Of a DNA stretch of 64,000 nucleotides, positions 28,992-39,607 are shown piece by piece. Positions within the stretch are counted from its first letter, which is position 1; every line of letters starts with the position of its first letter. Source of the DNA: Vibrio gelatinilyticus (lineage in GTDB: Bacteria > Pseudomonadota > Gammaproteobacteria > Enterobacterales > Vibrionaceae); the NCBI RefSeq assembly GCF_022836845.1, contig NZ_JAJNNZ010000005.1:124001-188000 (forward strand), in the 5' to 3' direction. Both the position numbers and the translations under genes were made by a program. Below the pieces are notes generated by a model, which saw nothing but the letters and a program-made list of their open reading frames with translations, ran no database searches and was not told the DNA's origin.

Positions 28992-31900
28992 ATGATCAGT
29001 AAATTCTTTATACACAGGCCGAAATTTGCCTTCGTCATCTCCATTGTTCTCACGCTCTCTGGAATGCTGTCGATTCCCGTTCTTCCCGTTGCGGAATTCC
29101 CTAACATTTCGCCACCTATGGTCTCTGTCACAACATCCTACCCAGGAGCTAGCGCTGAAGTTGTTGCAGACACGGTTGCTAAAGTCGTAGAGGCTGAGGT
29201 TAACGGTGTAGAAAATATGATCTACATGGAGTCAAAAGGGGCAAACGACGGCAGTTACTCACTCAATGTAACCTTTGAAGTCGGCACCAATGTCGATATG
29301 GCACAAGTCAATGTACAGAACCGTGTGCAGCAAGCCATGCCTAGGCTTCCTCAGGAAGTACAGCGCAACGGCGTTAAGGTCGAGAAACAAGATCCCAATA
29401 TCCTGATGATGCTCAATCTTGTGTCCCCCGCAGATACTCTCGATAACCTCTTTCTTAACAACTACATGGGAATTAACATCAAAGACAACCTCGCCCGTGT
29501 AAATGGTGTTTCTAAAGTCAGCATTATTGGGGGTATGGATTATTCCATGCGTGTCTGGTTAAACCCAGATCGAATGGCCAGTCTTGGTGTTACTGTTGAA
29601 GAAGCAATTGCTTCGGTTCAAGAGCAAAACATTCAGGTCGCTGCTGGTCGAATTGGTGCCGCACCGGTTCCTCGTGATCAACAGTTCCAGTACACCTTAT
29701 CAACCAAAGGACGACTGAGTCACCCTGAAGAATTTGAGCAAATCATTATTCGCTCGAATCCAGATGGCAGCGCCGTATATTTAAGTGATATTTCTCGAAT
29801 TGAGTTAGGTGCCGCCAGTTATGATGCAGAAGCCATGTTGGACAATAAACCTTCGGCGCTGTTGTTCATCTATCAATCTAGTGGCGCTAATGCTCTTGAA
29901 GTCGCCAAAGGGGTTCATGAGGAGCTTTCCAGACTGCGCGAGCAGTTCCCCGAAGATATGGACTACAAAGTTCTCTACGACACCACTGAATTCGTCGAAA
30001 CCTCTATAGATGAAATGATAGAAACACTGCTCATTGCGGTAGGCCTGGTTATTTTTGTTGTCTACATTTTCCTGCAGGACGTACGACAAACGCTGGTGCC
30101 CGCCATTGCCATCCCTGTTTCTCTGGTTGGTACGTTCGCCTTTCTGCTCGCGACGGGGATGAGCATCAATACCGTTTCCTTGTTCGCTTTGATCCTAGCT
30201 ATCGGTATCGTGGTCGATGACGCCATCGTTGTGGTTGAAAACACAACACGCCTGATGGCTGACGAAGGGCTGAATGCGGTTGAAGCTACCACGAAATCGA
30301 TGGAAGAAGTCACTGGTCCTGTTGTCGCCACAACGCTGGTGCTACTGGCCGTGTTTGCACCAACAGCTGTGATGCCCGGCATTACCGGACAAATGTATGC
30401 GCAGTTCTCCATTACCATCTGTATTGCAGTATTGATCTCCTCTGTCAACGCGCTGACGTTAAGTCCCGCGCTGTGTGCATCACTGCTTAAACCGCCGAAG
30501 AACCACGACGCAGGATTCCACGCTAAGTTCAATACTATGTTCGACAACGCAACAGAAAAGTACACCGACTTTGTCTCAGGTATGGTACGAAAACTCTTGC
30601 TTGTCGGCATCGTCTATATCGCCCTGATTGGGGCCACAGGTTTCCTCGCCACATCCCTGCCATCGGGATTCGTTCCGACTGAGGATAAGAAGGCTTTCTT
30701 TGTTGATGTTCAGCTGCCTAATGGTTCTTCTATCAACCGGACCAAAGAAGTTATTGCGGACATGGTGACTGAACTTAATTCACTGGATGGTGTGACCAAT
30801 GTCATTTCGGCCAGTGGTTACTCCATTATTTCCAGTGCGGTTTCCTCCAATGCAGGTTTAATGGTTGTGATCCTATCTCACTGGGATGAACGACAAGACC
30901 CATCACTGGTCGAAGAACAAATCGTTCGCCGTGCGAACGCGGCTCTGTCACGATACAGCGAAGCGACAGCGGCTGGCTTTTCTCTACCAGCACTTCCTGG
31001 AGTGGGAACCGTTTCCGGTGTCGAGTTCTTTATCCAGGACACGTTAGGCCGCACTCCCGCAGAGCTGGCTGGTGTAATGAGGGCGGTGTCGATTCAGGCC
31101 ACTTCTGAACCTGAGCTCACCACAGCATTTAGTACCTTCCAGGCTGATGTACCCCAACTGTTTGTAGACGTTGATCGCAACAAAGCCAAAGTACAGGGAG
31201 TCGAGCTCAACAGCATCTTTACCACTTTGCAAACTATGCTGGGTTCAATGTATGTCAATGACTTCAACCGCTTTGGCAAAGTCTTTAGAGTCAACATGCA
31301 GGCTGAAACCGAGTTCAGGGACTCTGAACGAGATATCGCTCGCTTTTATATTCGCAATAAATACAACTCAATGGTACCCCTTAACACCTTAGTATCGATC
31401 GAGCCCAAATTAGGCCCAGAGTACATTAACCAATTCAACTTGTACGGTGCCGTGAAAGTCAATGCCTTTCCAGCTCCGGGTTACAGTACCGGGCAAGCCA
31501 TTGACGCGGTAAAACGTATTGCCGATACCACATTCCCAAATGGGTATACCTATGAATGGTCAGGGCAAACGTATCAGGAGCTGAAAGCGGGTAACTTAGC
31601 ACCGTTCATTTTCTCTCTTGCACTCATCTTCACCTACCTTTTTCTGGTGGCTCAATATGAAAGTTGGACCGTACCGGTCTCCGTTATGCTCGCGGTACCA
31701 GTGGCCATACTGGGTGCCTTTCTCTATATCTGGCTCATGGGTTCTGATGTTAACTTGTATACCCAAATTGGTCTGGTGTTACTTATTGGGTTGGCGTGTA
31801 AGAACGCTATCTTAATTGTCGAGTTCGCTAAGCAATTAAGAGAAGGTGGTATGAGCATCACCGATGCTGCTGTTAAAGCGGCGAGACTGCGCTTTCGGGC

Positions 31901-32105
31901 CGTATTGATGACAGCCTTCTCTTTCATCCTTGGGGTTATTCCATTGGTGATCGCGACAGGTGCAGGAGCGGCAAGTCGAGTTTCGTTAGGTTATGCCGTG
32001 ATGGGGGGAATGATTGCAGCGACCATTGTGGGCACCTGCTTGGTACCCGTATTCTATGTGATGCTGCAATCCATGCGCGAGAAAGTAAAAGGTCGAAGTC
32101 GTTAA
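28992..32105 (+). CDS. RND multidrug efflux transporter (HAE1 type), classical proton relay
   Basis: A full-length pump of 1037 residues from ATG 28992, with GAGGA six bases upstream (GTG 28989 is less likely). Helix 4 reads [11 protein letters not shown] with both aspartates (30216-30221), and helix 10 reads [12 protein letters not shown] with the lysine (31800-31802). It therefore keeps the standard AcrB relay, in contrast to the other two pumps in the window. No outer-membrane channel gene accompanies it. Confidence 0.95.
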   Translation: MISKFFIHRPKFAFVISIVLTLSGMLSIPVLPVAEFPNISPPMVSVTTSYPGASAEVVADTVAKVVEAEVNGVENMIYMESKGANDGSYSLNVTFEVGTNVDMAQVNVQNRVQQAMPRLPQEVQRNGVKVEKQDPNILMMLNLVSPADTLDNLFLNNYMGINIKDNLARVNGVSKVSIIGGMDYSMRVWLNPDRMASLGVTVEEAIASVQEQNIQVAAGRIGAAPVPRDQQFQYTLSTKGRLSHPEEFEQIIIRSNPDGSAVYLSDISRIELGAASYDAEAMLDNKPSALLFIYQSSGANALEVAKGVHEELSRLREQFPEDMDYKVLYDTTEFVETSIDEMIETLLIAVGLVIFVVYIFLQDVRQTLVPAIAIPVSLVGTFAFLLATGMSINTVSLFALILAIGIVVDDAIVVVENTTRLMADEGLNAVEATTKSMEEVTGPVVATTLVLLAVFAPTAVMPGITGQMYAQFSITICIAVLISSVNALTLSPALCASLLKPPKNHDAGFHAKFNTMFDNATEKYTDFVSGMVRKLLLVGIVYIALIGATGFLATSLPSGFVPTEDKKAFFVDVQLPNGSSINRTKEVIADMVTELNSLDGVTNVISASGYSIISSAVSSNAGLMVVILSHWDERQDPSLVEEQIVRRANAALSRYSEATAAGFSLPALPGVGTVSGVEFFIQDTLGRTPAELAGVMRAVSIQATSEPELTTAFSTFQADVPQLFVDVDRNKAKVQGVELNSIFTTLQTMLGSMYVNDFNRFGKVFRVNMQAETEFRDSERDIARFYIRNKYNSMVPLNTLVSIEPKLGPEYINQFNLYGAVKVNAFPAPGYSTGQAIDAVKRIADTTFPNGYTYEWSGQTYQELKAGNLAPFIFSLALIFTYLFLVAQYESWTVPVSVMLAVPVAILGAFLYIWLMGSDVNLYTQIGLVLLIGLACKNAILIVEFAKQLREGGMSITDAAVKAARLRFRAVLMTAFSFILGVIPLVIATGAGAASRVSLGYAVMGGMIAATIVGTCLVPVFYVMLQSMREKVKGRSR

Positions 32106-32110
32106 AGTAA

Positions 32111-32139
32111 AAAGGCAGCCTGGTGTGCTGCCTTTTTTT
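32111..32139 (+). terminator. Rho-independent terminator of the third RND operon
   Basis: A 9-bp stem (AAAGGCAGC / GCTGCCTTT) followed by a run of T, five bases after the stop codon. Confidence 0.9.
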
Positions 32140-32171
32140 ATGCGATGAACATAGCGGTAAAAGCGGTTAAA

Positions 32172-32267
32172 GGACATACCCCTAAAGTGTCTTCTAGACC
32201 ATTTAAAAACGCTTGAAAGGTAACGCCCCTCACCGCCTTGAACTTCACCTTGATAAGGTGTGTGTCC
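32172..32267. repeat. Full-length 96-bp GGACACAC-type palindromic repeat element
   Basis: The element begins GGACATACCCCT (a variant end) and ends AGGTGTGTGTCC. Its interior has a small hairpin CACCTTGATAAGGTG. The interior is identical to the copy at 50872-50991 apart from two insertions there. No open frame is inside. It looks like a MITE- or REP-type non-autonomous element. No transposase gene is in the window. Confidence 0.85.
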
Positions 32268-32317
32268 CTTTAACTTCTGCTTTAACTTTCTGACTTTGTT
32301 CTTGTTTCTTTGTGCAG

Positions 32318-32809
32318 CTAGTTTAAGTCATCACAGTTTACTGTCTCAATACCACTGCCTAGGTCTATGTAAGCGCCACCTAAGTCTGACGCAACTTTTG
32401 GATAAAAGCCGGCCTCTGAGGCTGCTTCAATATCAGTCAGACTGATTTTGTACATTTCCAAGCCAAGCATTGATATATCATCAGGTAGACAACTGGTGCT
32501 GTCGTTCTCTTTAAAACAGACGTTGCCGCTGGTATCTAAGGTGCCACACATTTTATCTGAGGTGGTTTCAACTCCTGCTGCGGTCAACGCCTCTTTTCCT
32601 GCCTGAGGCATATCGTTCGGAAGGGTGACGTCTGAATTGGCTATAACATGCTCAAGACTATAATATCCGGCTGTCATTGTACCAGTGCCATCGAACCGTG
32701 CTCCAGAGACAGTAAATACTGTGGTTTCTCCGTTTAAGATGTCTTGCATATCTTCAGACAGACATCCAGTTAATGTTAGCGCGGTTAATAATATTGCTGC
32801 TTTCTTCAT
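32318..32809 (-). CDS. Hypothetical lipoprotein
   Basis: A 163-residue protein from ATG 32809, which has GAGGG five bases upstream. The signal ends at the lipobox LTLTGC. The mature part has five further cysteines (MCGTLD, VCFKEN, SCLPDD, VNCDD), which could form disulfides in the periplasm. No family was recognised. It stands alone between repeat elements. Confidence 0.65.
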   Translation of the reverse strand: MKKAAILLTALTLTGCLSEDMQDILNGETTVFTVSGARFDGTGTMTAGYYSLEHVIANSDVTLPNDMPQAGKEALTAAGVETTSDKMCGTLDTSGNVCFKENDSTSCLPDDISMLGLEMYKISLTDIEAASEAGFYPKVASDLGGAYIDLGSGIETVNCDDLN

Positions 32810-32821
32810 ATGTTCCCTCAA

Positions 32822-33138
32822 TGTATATTTCCAGCTAATGCTTGCTTATGTATTAAGTTGCGACAAATGCACTCAATACTTTAGAAAATACAGTGATTAG
32901 CTCGATAACATTGTTAACATTGCGCTTGGAATCACGTTTTTTAATCACCACTAAAAGACACACACCTAACGTACTAATAAAGTCTGATTTGGCTCTTTAG
33001 AGCCTTTTATTTAACCTATACCTTGGTCGATTTCCGCTTAACTATCCATTTAGAGTTCCGGAGCCCACCTCGACAGCACGGCGCCTTCGCGTCAGGCTGT
33101 CAAGGAAAGTAACGAAATCAATAACGTTAAGGGATGGG
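32822..33138. other. 317-base gap with a partial repeat end and a short terminator
   Basis: A solo copy of the repeat end (ACACACACCT, 32957-32967) lies here. A hairpin GGCTCT-TT-AGAGCC (32991-33004) followed by TTTT could end plus-strand transcription. A GACAGC/GCTGTC inverted repeat at 33072-33101 lies downstream of the TRAP permease but lacks a T-run. No gene is supported. Confidence 0.5.
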
Positions 33139-35076
33139 TTAATTGATACCAAAAAGCGTTGGTAGCCCCATGGTGAATATTGGGAAGTACGTGATAAGCA
33201 TTAACCCTATAAATTGTAGCAAGAATATTGGTAATAACGGCTTGATAATACTGGTTATTTTTTGCCCCGTAACACTGCAAGAGACAAACAGTACCGTGCC
33301 TACCGGCGGAGTAATAAGGCCCATACATAAATTATAAACGATGATCACGCCAAACTGCACAGGGTCCACACCAAGCGAAATCGCCACTGGGTAGAAAATT
33401 GGAGTAAATATAAGCAGTGCAGGCGCCATATCCATAAAAATACCCACAATCAGCAATGTAATATTCATCAGCAAAAGAATGACGATTTTATTCTCAGACA
33501 CGGTGATAAGTAATTCACCAATCGTATCTGGAATGCTCGCGAAGGTCATACTCCAACTCATCAACCCAGAGCAAGAAATCAGGAACAAGATAACTGCAGA
33601 CGTTAAAGCTGAGTCACGTAGTGTTTTAGCCAGCGATGACCATGTGAGACTCTTATAACAAATCGATAGAATTAAACTATAAAGTACAGCGATACCACCA
33701 GCTTCTATAGCTGTAAACACTCCTGTTAATATTCCACCAATAATCACAACGATCATGGTCAGGCTAGGAACAGTTTTCCAAATAGTGTTCAAAATGACAT
33801 TTCTTGGCTGTGGTTCTGCATCGCTGGTGTAACCAAGCCTCTTAGCATAGAAGTATGCGGCGACCATTACCGATAGACCCATCATGAGGCCCGGAATATA
33901 ACCTGCGAGAAATAGCGCTGCTATTGAAGCTGCACCGCTAGTGATCATTGAATAAATAATGAACACACCGGTAGGAGGGATCATCATCCCAGTTGGCGCT
34001 GATGCTGCGTTAATAGCTGTAGAGACAGACATGTCGTAGCCCTTCTCTTTTGCCATGGGACTAATTACTCCACCAATTGCAGTTGAAGCAGCAATGCCAG
34101 ACCCTGATAGGCAGCCAAACAGCATGTTCGCTACTACGTTCGATTGCCATAATGCACCAGGAATTCGTCGACCCAAGAGCAAAGCTAGGTCAATCAATCG
34201 GCGGGCAATTCCACCTTGGTTCATCAAATTGCCTGCAAGAATAAAGAATGGCAGCGCTAAGAAGCCAAAACTCTCTAACCCGCTGAATAGCTTTTCACTT
34301 GAGGTCATGACAAGCATGTCGGCATCAATTTGCAAGGACATGGCAATCAGACCGGAGTAGGCTAGACCTACAGCAATGGGAAGGTTTAGACCCAACAATA
34401 AGAAAAAGACTGCAAACAGTACAATAGTTGAGAACACTTCTAAATGTTCATCAACCAAATATTCGTAGGTTTCAGAAGCTTGAAAAGTTGAATAGGCGAA
34501 CCCGATCACAAAGAGGGTTGTTGCGGCTTTCAATAGGCTGAAGGCTAGATGTGTATTGAAACCTACGATCTCTATCAGACGGCCTACTTGCTGCAAGATG
34601 ATAAAACCGCCAGAGAGCCATAAAATTGATTGCAGCACAGACATAGATACTTGCATCATCGGTGTTGTAAAGCTCGCATTTTTGGCCACTGCATCTACAC
34701 CACCGACAATCATCATCACGGCTAATATAATGACCAAAAGCGAGTTTACGGCTGTGATGTAGTTTTGATTTTTCTCTGTACATTTGTCGTAGAACAGTGG
34801 CAAGCTTAAATGCATCCCCTTGCCAAAGCACACCGCGCTGCCTAAGAAAGCCATCCAAATCATGCTATAGATAAGCAATTCTTGAGACGTGCCACTAGCG
34901 TTACCCAATACATAACGAGTAAATACTTGATAGATTATTAGGACACTCATCGCTCCCATAAGTCCCATCAGGATGACAGACATGACCTTGTCGATACGTT
35001 GGTATAAACGAACAGCCGATTCCTGCCAGTTTGTAAGCTCGGGTACTAAAGTCGGATCGGAGATGGTTTCAGACAT
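33139..35076 (-). CDS. TRAP transporter permease, fused small and large subunits (DctQM)
   Basis: A 645-residue inner-membrane permease. Residues ~25-175 form the four-helix DctQ-type small subunit (YQVFTRYVLGNASGTSQELL), then a linker with two more helices, then the DctM-type large subunit (from about 215; LNLPIAVGLAYSG, GCLSGSGIAASTAIGGV, FLAGYIPGLMMG, GIFMDMAPALLIFTPIF). Such fusions occur in sialic acid and uronate-type TRAP systems. It is the last gene of an operon with the GH88 enzyme and the binding protein, so uptake of an unsaturated uronate oligosaccharide is the likely job. Transport is driven by a sodium or proton gradient. Confidence 0.93.
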   Translation of the reverse strand: MSETISDPTLVPELTNWQESAVRLYQRIDKVMSVILMGLMGAMSVLIIYQVFTRYVLGNASGTSQELLIYSMIWMAFLGSAVCFGKGMHLSLPLFYDKCTEKNQNYITAVNSLLVIILAVMMIVGGVDAVAKNASFTTPMMQVSMSVLQSILWLSGGFIILQQVGRLIEIVGFNTHLAFSLLKAATTLFVIGFAYSTFQASETYEYLVDEHLEVFSTIVLFAVFFLLLGLNLPIAVGLAYSGLIAMSLQIDADMLVMTSSEKLFSGLESFGFLALPFFILAGNLMNQGGIARRLIDLALLLGRRIPGALWQSNVVANMLFGCLSGSGIAASTAIGGVISPMAKEKGYDMSVSTAINAASAPTGMMIPPTGVFIIYSMITSGAASIAALFLAGYIPGLMMGLSVMVAAYFYAKRLGYTSDAEPQPRNVILNTIWKTVPSLTMIVVIIGGILTGVFTAIEAGGIAVLYSLILSICYKSLTWSSLAKTLRDSALTSAVILFLISCSGLMSWSMTFASIPDTIGELLITVSENKIVILLLMNITLLIVGIFMDMAPALLIFTPIFYPVAISLGVDPVQFGVIIVYNLCMGLITPPVGTVLFVSCSVTGQKITSIIKPLLPIFLLQFIGLMLITYFPIFTMGLPTLFGIN

Positions 35077-35148
35077 ACAACTTACCTTTTATTTTTATAG
35101 TTGTAATCGATGGAGAGGAAGTTGCCTCCCCCTCTATATTAATATTGC

Positions 35149-36138
35149 TTAGTATTCGCGACCTTGCAGATCAAAGACCTTTTTCAACATTGGCCCTTTT
35201 ACAGGATCTTGCATGGTTCTTTCATAAATTGGCGCCATAGATGCAACCAGTGGCGCTTTATCAATTTCTATTACTTTTACACCAAGCTCAGCTTGCGCTT
35301 TTTCTAAAGCAGAACTTTCGTTATCTGCAACGACTTGATAAGACTTCTCCGACAGGTCCAACATGATATCGTTCATCGTAGCAATATCTTCAGGTTTCAT
35401 TTTGGCCAGAGCCTTATTATTCATGATGATGAGGTCGACCAGCCGAGTTTGTTCTGATTTAATCGCGTATTGGGCGTACTGACCAAATTTAAGCTCGTAA
35501 AGGCCGGCTAGACCGCCTTCTGCGCCATCAATCATACCTTGCTGTAGTGCAGAGTAGATTTCAGAGAAATCGAGCGGAGTTGGTGCTGTGCCCATAAGCT
35601 TCAACATCTCAATGTAGGTCGGGCTAGACATAACACGTAATTTGAGCCCTTTAAGATCGTCAATAGAATTCACTGGCTTAGTGGAATAAATGCTACGAGA
35701 ACCACTATCTAGGAAACCCACGACTTCGAACCCTTTGTCTTGAGTCGTCTGGAAAAGCTCTTCATTGATAAGGTCGCTTGCCATCACTGACTGGAACTCT
35801 TCGTTCGAACGGAATACGTAAGGTAAGTTAAGTACACCAAACTCAGGCTGCACGTTTTCCATCATCGCAGAGTTAATCAGGCCCATATGAACAACACCAC
35901 TTTGAACTTGTTGTAAATACTGTGCCTGGCCGCCTAAAGTGCCATTGGCAAAGATTTTGATCTTTACTCGCCCATCTGTGTCCTCAGCCACACGTTGTGA
36001 AAACTCTTGTAGAAGACGACCCGGAGGACCATCTGCCGGAACGTTAGTCGCCAGTTTGTAAGTTTTCGCCATCGCGCTTGCAGACGTAAATGCCACTGCA
36101 CCTGTTAGCATCAGTGCTGCGAGTTTTTTTAGTTTCAT
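35149..36138 (-). CDS. TRAP transporter substrate-binding protein (DctP family)
   Basis: A 329-residue periplasmic protein with a signal peptide ending ASAMA. The DctP pattern is clear: LATNVPADGPPGRLLQEFS, ANGTLGGQAQYLQQVQSG, LKGLKLRVMSSPTY and the Arg in that segment that normally clamps a ligand carboxylate. AAGGA precedes the ATG. It lies between the GH88 gene and the fused permease, 72 bases from the latter, and delivers substrate to it. The ligand should be an acidic sugar by context. Confidence 0.93.
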   Translation of the reverse strand: MKLKKLAALMLTGAVAFTSASAMAKTYKLATNVPADGPPGRLLQEFSQRVAEDTDGRVKIKIFANGTLGGQAQYLQQVQSGVVHMGLINSAMMENVQPEFGVLNLPYVFRSNEEFQSVMASDLINEELFQTTQDKGFEVVGFLDSGSRSIYSTKPVNSIDDLKGLKLRVMSSPTYIEMLKLMGTAPTPLDFSEIYSALQQGMIDGAEGGLAGLYELKFGQYAQYAIKSEQTRLVDLIIMNNKALAKMKPEDIATMNDIMLDLSEKSYQVVADNESSALEKAQAELGVKVIEIDKAPLVASMAPIYERTMQDPVKGPMLKKVFDLQGREY

Positions 36139-36196
36139 GATGTTTCCTTTTCAATGTGTAGGGGTTATTGGACAGTCTGGTTTGTCCTAATTGTTA

Positions 36197-37360
36197 TTAC
36201 CAAAATAGCTCTGTGTGCCCTTGCGCACGCAGTGTTGCCTCATAGTAAAAATAATCACCGTAAGGCAGCATTGAGTTAGCTTGATAGTCAAGGTCGTGTT
36301 CATGAGCAAAGTGCACAAATGATGCAGCCTTACTAAGCAAGCCTTGAGCTTCGTCTATATGAGTGATATCACAATGTTCACGAAGTGCGTTTAACATTGC
36401 TAAACCAAATTCTCGGTACTTTGTTGCCTTGCCATCGTTACCCATGCGCTCATACACTGATGCCAGAAGGAGTGCTCCAGCAGCGGTCACAGAGCCTGCT
36501 GAAGAGTCCTTGTATTGAGGCTCATGTGCAGGTAAACGGTAGTCCCAAATGGGAACCAAGTCGTCAGTTATGTTGTCAATGACGTAATCGAGCAGCTTTG
36601 AACTTACCTCCGCATAACGCTCGGAATCCTCAACATCGGCCAAATGAGCGAAGCCATGAATAGCCCATGCCTGACCTCGACTCCAACAAGAATCGTCAGC
36701 ATAACCCTGGTAGGTACAGCCGCGAACCGGCTCATTGGTGGTGGTGTCGAAGTCAAATGTATGGAACGTACTCCAATCATCTCTGACAATGTGTTTTAGA
36801 GTGGTTTCTGCTTGTGCCAAAGCTACGGTTTTAAACGACTCAGCATTGGTTTCACGATAAGCCCAAAGTAAAAGCGGTAGGTTCTCCATACAGTCAATAA
36901 TGATCTTTCCTTGGATCTTTTCTGCGTGCTCTTTACCTTCACACCCAGCTGTCCAAGCAACCAGATAATTACCATTCCAGTTGAATCGATTACGTAGAGC
37001 TTCCGCAGCACGAAGAGCAAGAGCGCGAGCTTCTTTATTTCCAGTCAATTTGTAGTCAGCAACGGCACTCAAAGAGAATTGGAAGCCTAAATCATGATTC
37101 ATTAGCAATGGGTTCTCTAGTATTTTACCAAGGTGGGCCATTCGCATTCTTGCTTGATTTTTGAATTTCTGCTCACCTGTTTGTAAATAGGCTAACCATA
37201 ACTCACCGGTCCAGAATGAGTCAGTCCAAAATATATTAGATGGATAGCGCCATTTATATTCAGTGGGGCTATATCCGACCATTGGGTTTCTAATTCCAAT
37301 ACGAGGCATGTTTCGCTCAATACTTGAAATAATATCGGTATTTAATTTTTCTATAGACAT
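36197..37360 (-). CDS. GH88 unsaturated glucuronyl hydrolase
   Basis: A 387-residue glycoside hydrolase that cleaves the delta-4,5-unsaturated uronic acid from oligosaccharides made by polysaccharide lyases. The alpha6/alpha6-barrel signatures are seen: NHDLGFQ with Asp90 and IIIDCMENLPLL with Asp156, matching the two key aspartates (88 and 149) of Bacillus UGL. RGCTYQGYADDSCWSRGQAW and SMLPYGDYFYYEA also fit. There is no signal peptide, so it acts in the cytoplasm after TRAP uptake. It heads the operon and is divergent from the LacI gene. Confidence 0.9.
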   Translation of the reverse strand: MSIEKLNTDIISSIERNMPRIGIRNPMVGYSPTEYKWRYPSNIFWTDSFWTGELWLAYLQTGEQKFKNQARMRMAHLGKILENPLLMNHDLGFQFSLSAVADYKLTGNKEARALALRAAEALRNRFNWNGNYLVAWTAGCEGKEHAEKIQGKIIIDCMENLPLLLWAYRETNAESFKTVALAQAETTLKHIVRDDWSTFHTFDFDTTTNEPVRGCTYQGYADDSCWSRGQAWAIHGFAHLADVEDSERYAEVSSKLLDYVIDNITDDLVPIWDYRLPAHEPQYKDSSAGSVTAAGALLLASVYERMGNDGKATKYREFGLAMLNALREHCDITHIDEAQGLLSKAASFVHFAHEHDLDYQANSMLPYGDYFYYEATLRAQGHTELFW

Positions 37361-37458
37361 AACTCTTACTTCTTTATCGTCATTTCTTGACGCTATTTAT
37401 ATCTATTTAAGTTGTAGAAAAATGTGATCCAACACAACGACTGCAACATTCACAATTT

Positions 37459-37474
37459 CATGAAACGTTTCATG
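37459..37474. promoter_or_regulatory. LacI-family operator (perfect 16-bp palindrome)
   Basis: CATGAAACGTTTCATG is a perfect palindrome with the central CG typical of LacI/GalR-family sites. It lies between the GH88 operon (99 bases upstream of its start) and the divergent lacI-type gene (110 bases upstream). It is the likely binding site of that regulator. Confidence 0.8.
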
Positions 37475-37559
37475 TGTTTTTTGTCACACCGAAGCAAGTG
37501 AATCGTATTGATATGGAGAAAAGTGATGATTTTGACGCTATGATTCACCTCAGATTGAT

Positions 37560-37572
37560 TGAAACTATTTCA
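37560..37572. promoter_or_regulatory. Second imperfect LacI-type half-palindrome
   Basis: TGAAACTATTTCA is a 5-bp inverted repeat with a 3-base centre, 12 bases before the LacI-type start. It shares TGAAA/TTTCA arms with the main operator but lacks the CG centre. It might serve autoregulation. Confidence 0.35.
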
Positions 37573-37583
37573 TTGGTGAGTCT

Positions 37584-38621
37584 GTGAAGAAAAATGAAGG
37601 GGTAACCCTAGATGATATAGCAAGTGTTAGTGGAGTATCCAAAGCAACGGTTTCAAGGGTTCTTAATAACAGTGCTTACGTTGCAGAGGGCACCAGAGGC
37701 AAGGTAGAAAAGGCAATAAACGACCTAGATTACAAACGACCAAGTGCGAACGTGAAATGGTCGTTAAACTACGATGAGATTACCATTGTTGCTGAGAAAA
37801 ATATCACCACATCTGCTAACTTCTTTGGTGGGATCTTCTCTTTAGTGGAAGAGCATGCTAGGGAGATGGGAGTGACTATCCGATTGGTTAAAGTCGGCAA
37901 AAATTTAATTCAACTAAAGAGAAAAGTCTCTAACTCTAAAGCTATTATTGTTTTGGGAGTAGATAGAATTGAAATTTTAGACATAATAAGAAAGCAATCG
38001 GTCCCCTGTGTTATTATAAATGGTATTGATGTAAAGCAACAAATTTCAAGTATAGCTCCAGATTATTACTGGGGCTCATATAATGCAGCCAAACTATTAA
38101 TTAGAAATGGCCACCGTAAAATAAAACTAATAACGAGTAATGTTAATCATACTACCCTACTACGTCAGGACGGTTTTATAAAAGCCTGCTCTGAGCACAA
38201 TATTAGCACAAATGATGCTATCGTTGATCTGGCACTTTATTCCCCCGAGTTAGGCGAGTTTTCTACTGACTTTGGTGCTGGCGAATTACTACCCGGACTC
38301 ATAGACCAAGGAATCCTTTCGGATTGTACTGGTGTCGTATGTATGTGCGACATGATAGCAATTAGCCTGACAGATGTTCTCGACGATAAAGGGGTTCTAA
38401 TACCCGACGATTTGTCCATTGTTGGATTTGACAACATAGATGCGAGTCGCTTTAACTCTCCGCCTCTGACAACAGTATCTAGCGATCTGGATGATCTCTG
38501 TGCGATCACTCTCAGTACCTTATTACAAATATCAAATAGACCCAACTCAAACAGTGTTAGGGTTTCTATCGCTACCTCCGTTGTCGAAAGGGGTTCGGTA
38601 AAGGACATCTCTCAAAAATAG
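37584..38621 (+). CDS. LacI family transcriptional regulator
   Basis: A 345-residue regulator starting at GTG 37584. The N-terminal helix-turn-helix and hinge are clear (VTLDDIASVSGVSKATVSRVLNN), followed by a periplasmic-binding-like effector domain (GVVCMCDMIAISLTDVLDD, SIVGFDNIDASRFNSPPLTT). It is divergent from the GH88-TRAP operon and co-directional with the ROK kinase. It probably represses both, relieved by an incoming sugar. Confidence 0.93.
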   Translation: MKKNEGVTLDDIASVSGVSKATVSRVLNNSAYVAEGTRGKVEKAINDLDYKRPSANVKWSLNYDEITIVAEKNITTSANFFGGIFSLVEEHAREMGVTIRLVKVGKNLIQLKRKVSNSKAIIVLGVDRIEILDIIRKQSVPCVIINGIDVKQQISSIAPDYYWGSYNAAKLLIRNGHRKIKLITSNVNHTTLLRQDGFIKACSEHNISTNDAIVDLALYSPELGEFSTDFGAGELLPGLIDQGILSDCTGVVCMCDMIAISLTDVLDDKGVLIPDDLSIVGFDNIDASRFNSPPLTTVSSDLDDLCAITLSTLLQISNRPNSNSVRVSIATSVVERGSVKDISQK

Positions 38622-38686
38622 AGCGTCACAAAGAGTAATTTTTAACAAGAACATGAATTAGCATTAGAAGATGGAGTTGTAACAGT

Positions 38687-39607
38687 ATGTTTTTATTTGG
38701 CTTAGATATTGGCGGGACAAAAATCGAGCTTAGAGCCTACGATGCCGACATGACGGAGTGCTTACGTATGCGCATTCCCACACCAAAAGATAGCTTTGAC
38801 AATTTTATCGATGCCGTTGTGAACATTATCAACAAAGCTGACGTTACGCTTAAGTGTAAGGGGCGGGTGGGTATTGGTATTCCAGGTTCAGAATCGCAAC
38901 GCGATAAAACGATCTTTGCTCCAAATGTTCCGGCAATTGATGGTCGAGTAATACGAGACCTCATTGAAAGTCGCATAGAAAGGCCGATCTACATTGATAA
39001 TGACGCTAATTGCTTCGCACTCTCCGAATCTAAAAATGATGAGTTATCATCCTCTGATCATGTTTTAGGTCTAATTTTGGGGACTGGCTTTGGAGCAGGG
39101 CTTGCGATCAAGGAGAGTTGTTATCACGGGGCTAACAATATGGCACTAGAGCTTGGTCATACTCCGCTTAATATTTCGGCTTTTGAAGTATTGTCAAAAG
39201 ACAAAGAAGCCCCTTTATTGCAATGTGAATGTGGTGCTGTGGGCTGCCTAGATCGTTACCTATCTGGTACCGGGTTTGAAGACTTGTATGAGTATTATTA
39301 CAAGGAGCGCTTCTCTGCTCCGGAAATTATCGAGGCTTATCATAATAATCAACATAATGCGGTGACTTTTGTTGATAGATTTGCCAACCTATTATCTTGC
39401 TCAATTGCCCCTTTTATCAATGCGTTCGATCCCGACGTTGTTGTATTTGGCGGAGGGTTATCTAACTTTGACGCTATTTATCCACTTCTAAACGAACGAA
39501 TCGATTCGTTCACTTTAAGTAGAGACAAGACACCTTATCTGGTCAAGGCTCGATATGGTGACTCAAGTGGGGTGAGAGGAGCAGCTCTGCTAGCCAAACC
39601 TCTGTGA
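38687..39607 (+). CDS. ROK family sugar kinase
   Basis: A 306-residue kinase. The N-terminal ATP site is FGLDIGGTKIE, catalytic Asp is in IDNDANCFALSE, and the ROK zinc site reads ELGHTPLN with CECGAVGCLDRYLSG. The pattern is close to N-acetylglucosamine or fructose kinases (NagK, Mak). It lies 65 bases after the LacI gene. By context it may phosphorylate the hexosamine released by the GH88 enzyme. Confidence 0.88.
   Translation: MFLFGLDIGGTKIELRAYDADMTECLRMRIPTPKDSFDNFIDAVVNIINKADVTLKCKGRVGIGIPGSESQRDKTIFAPNVPAIDGRVIRDLIESRIERPIYIDNDANCFALSESKNDELSSSDHVLGLILGTGFGAGLAIKESCYHGANNMALELGHTPLNISAFEVLSKDKEAPLLQCECGAVGCLDRYLSGTGFEDLYEYYYKERFSAPEIIEAYHNNQHNAVTFVDRFANLLSCSIAPFINAFDPDVVVFGGGLSNFDAIYPLLNERIDSFTLSRDKTPYLVKARYGDSSGVRGAALLAKPL

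Noticed and set aside
33072..33101. GACAGC/GCTGTC inverted repeat downstream of the TRAP permease, considered as a terminator.
   Set aside because: No T-run on the minus strand and a mismatched interior.
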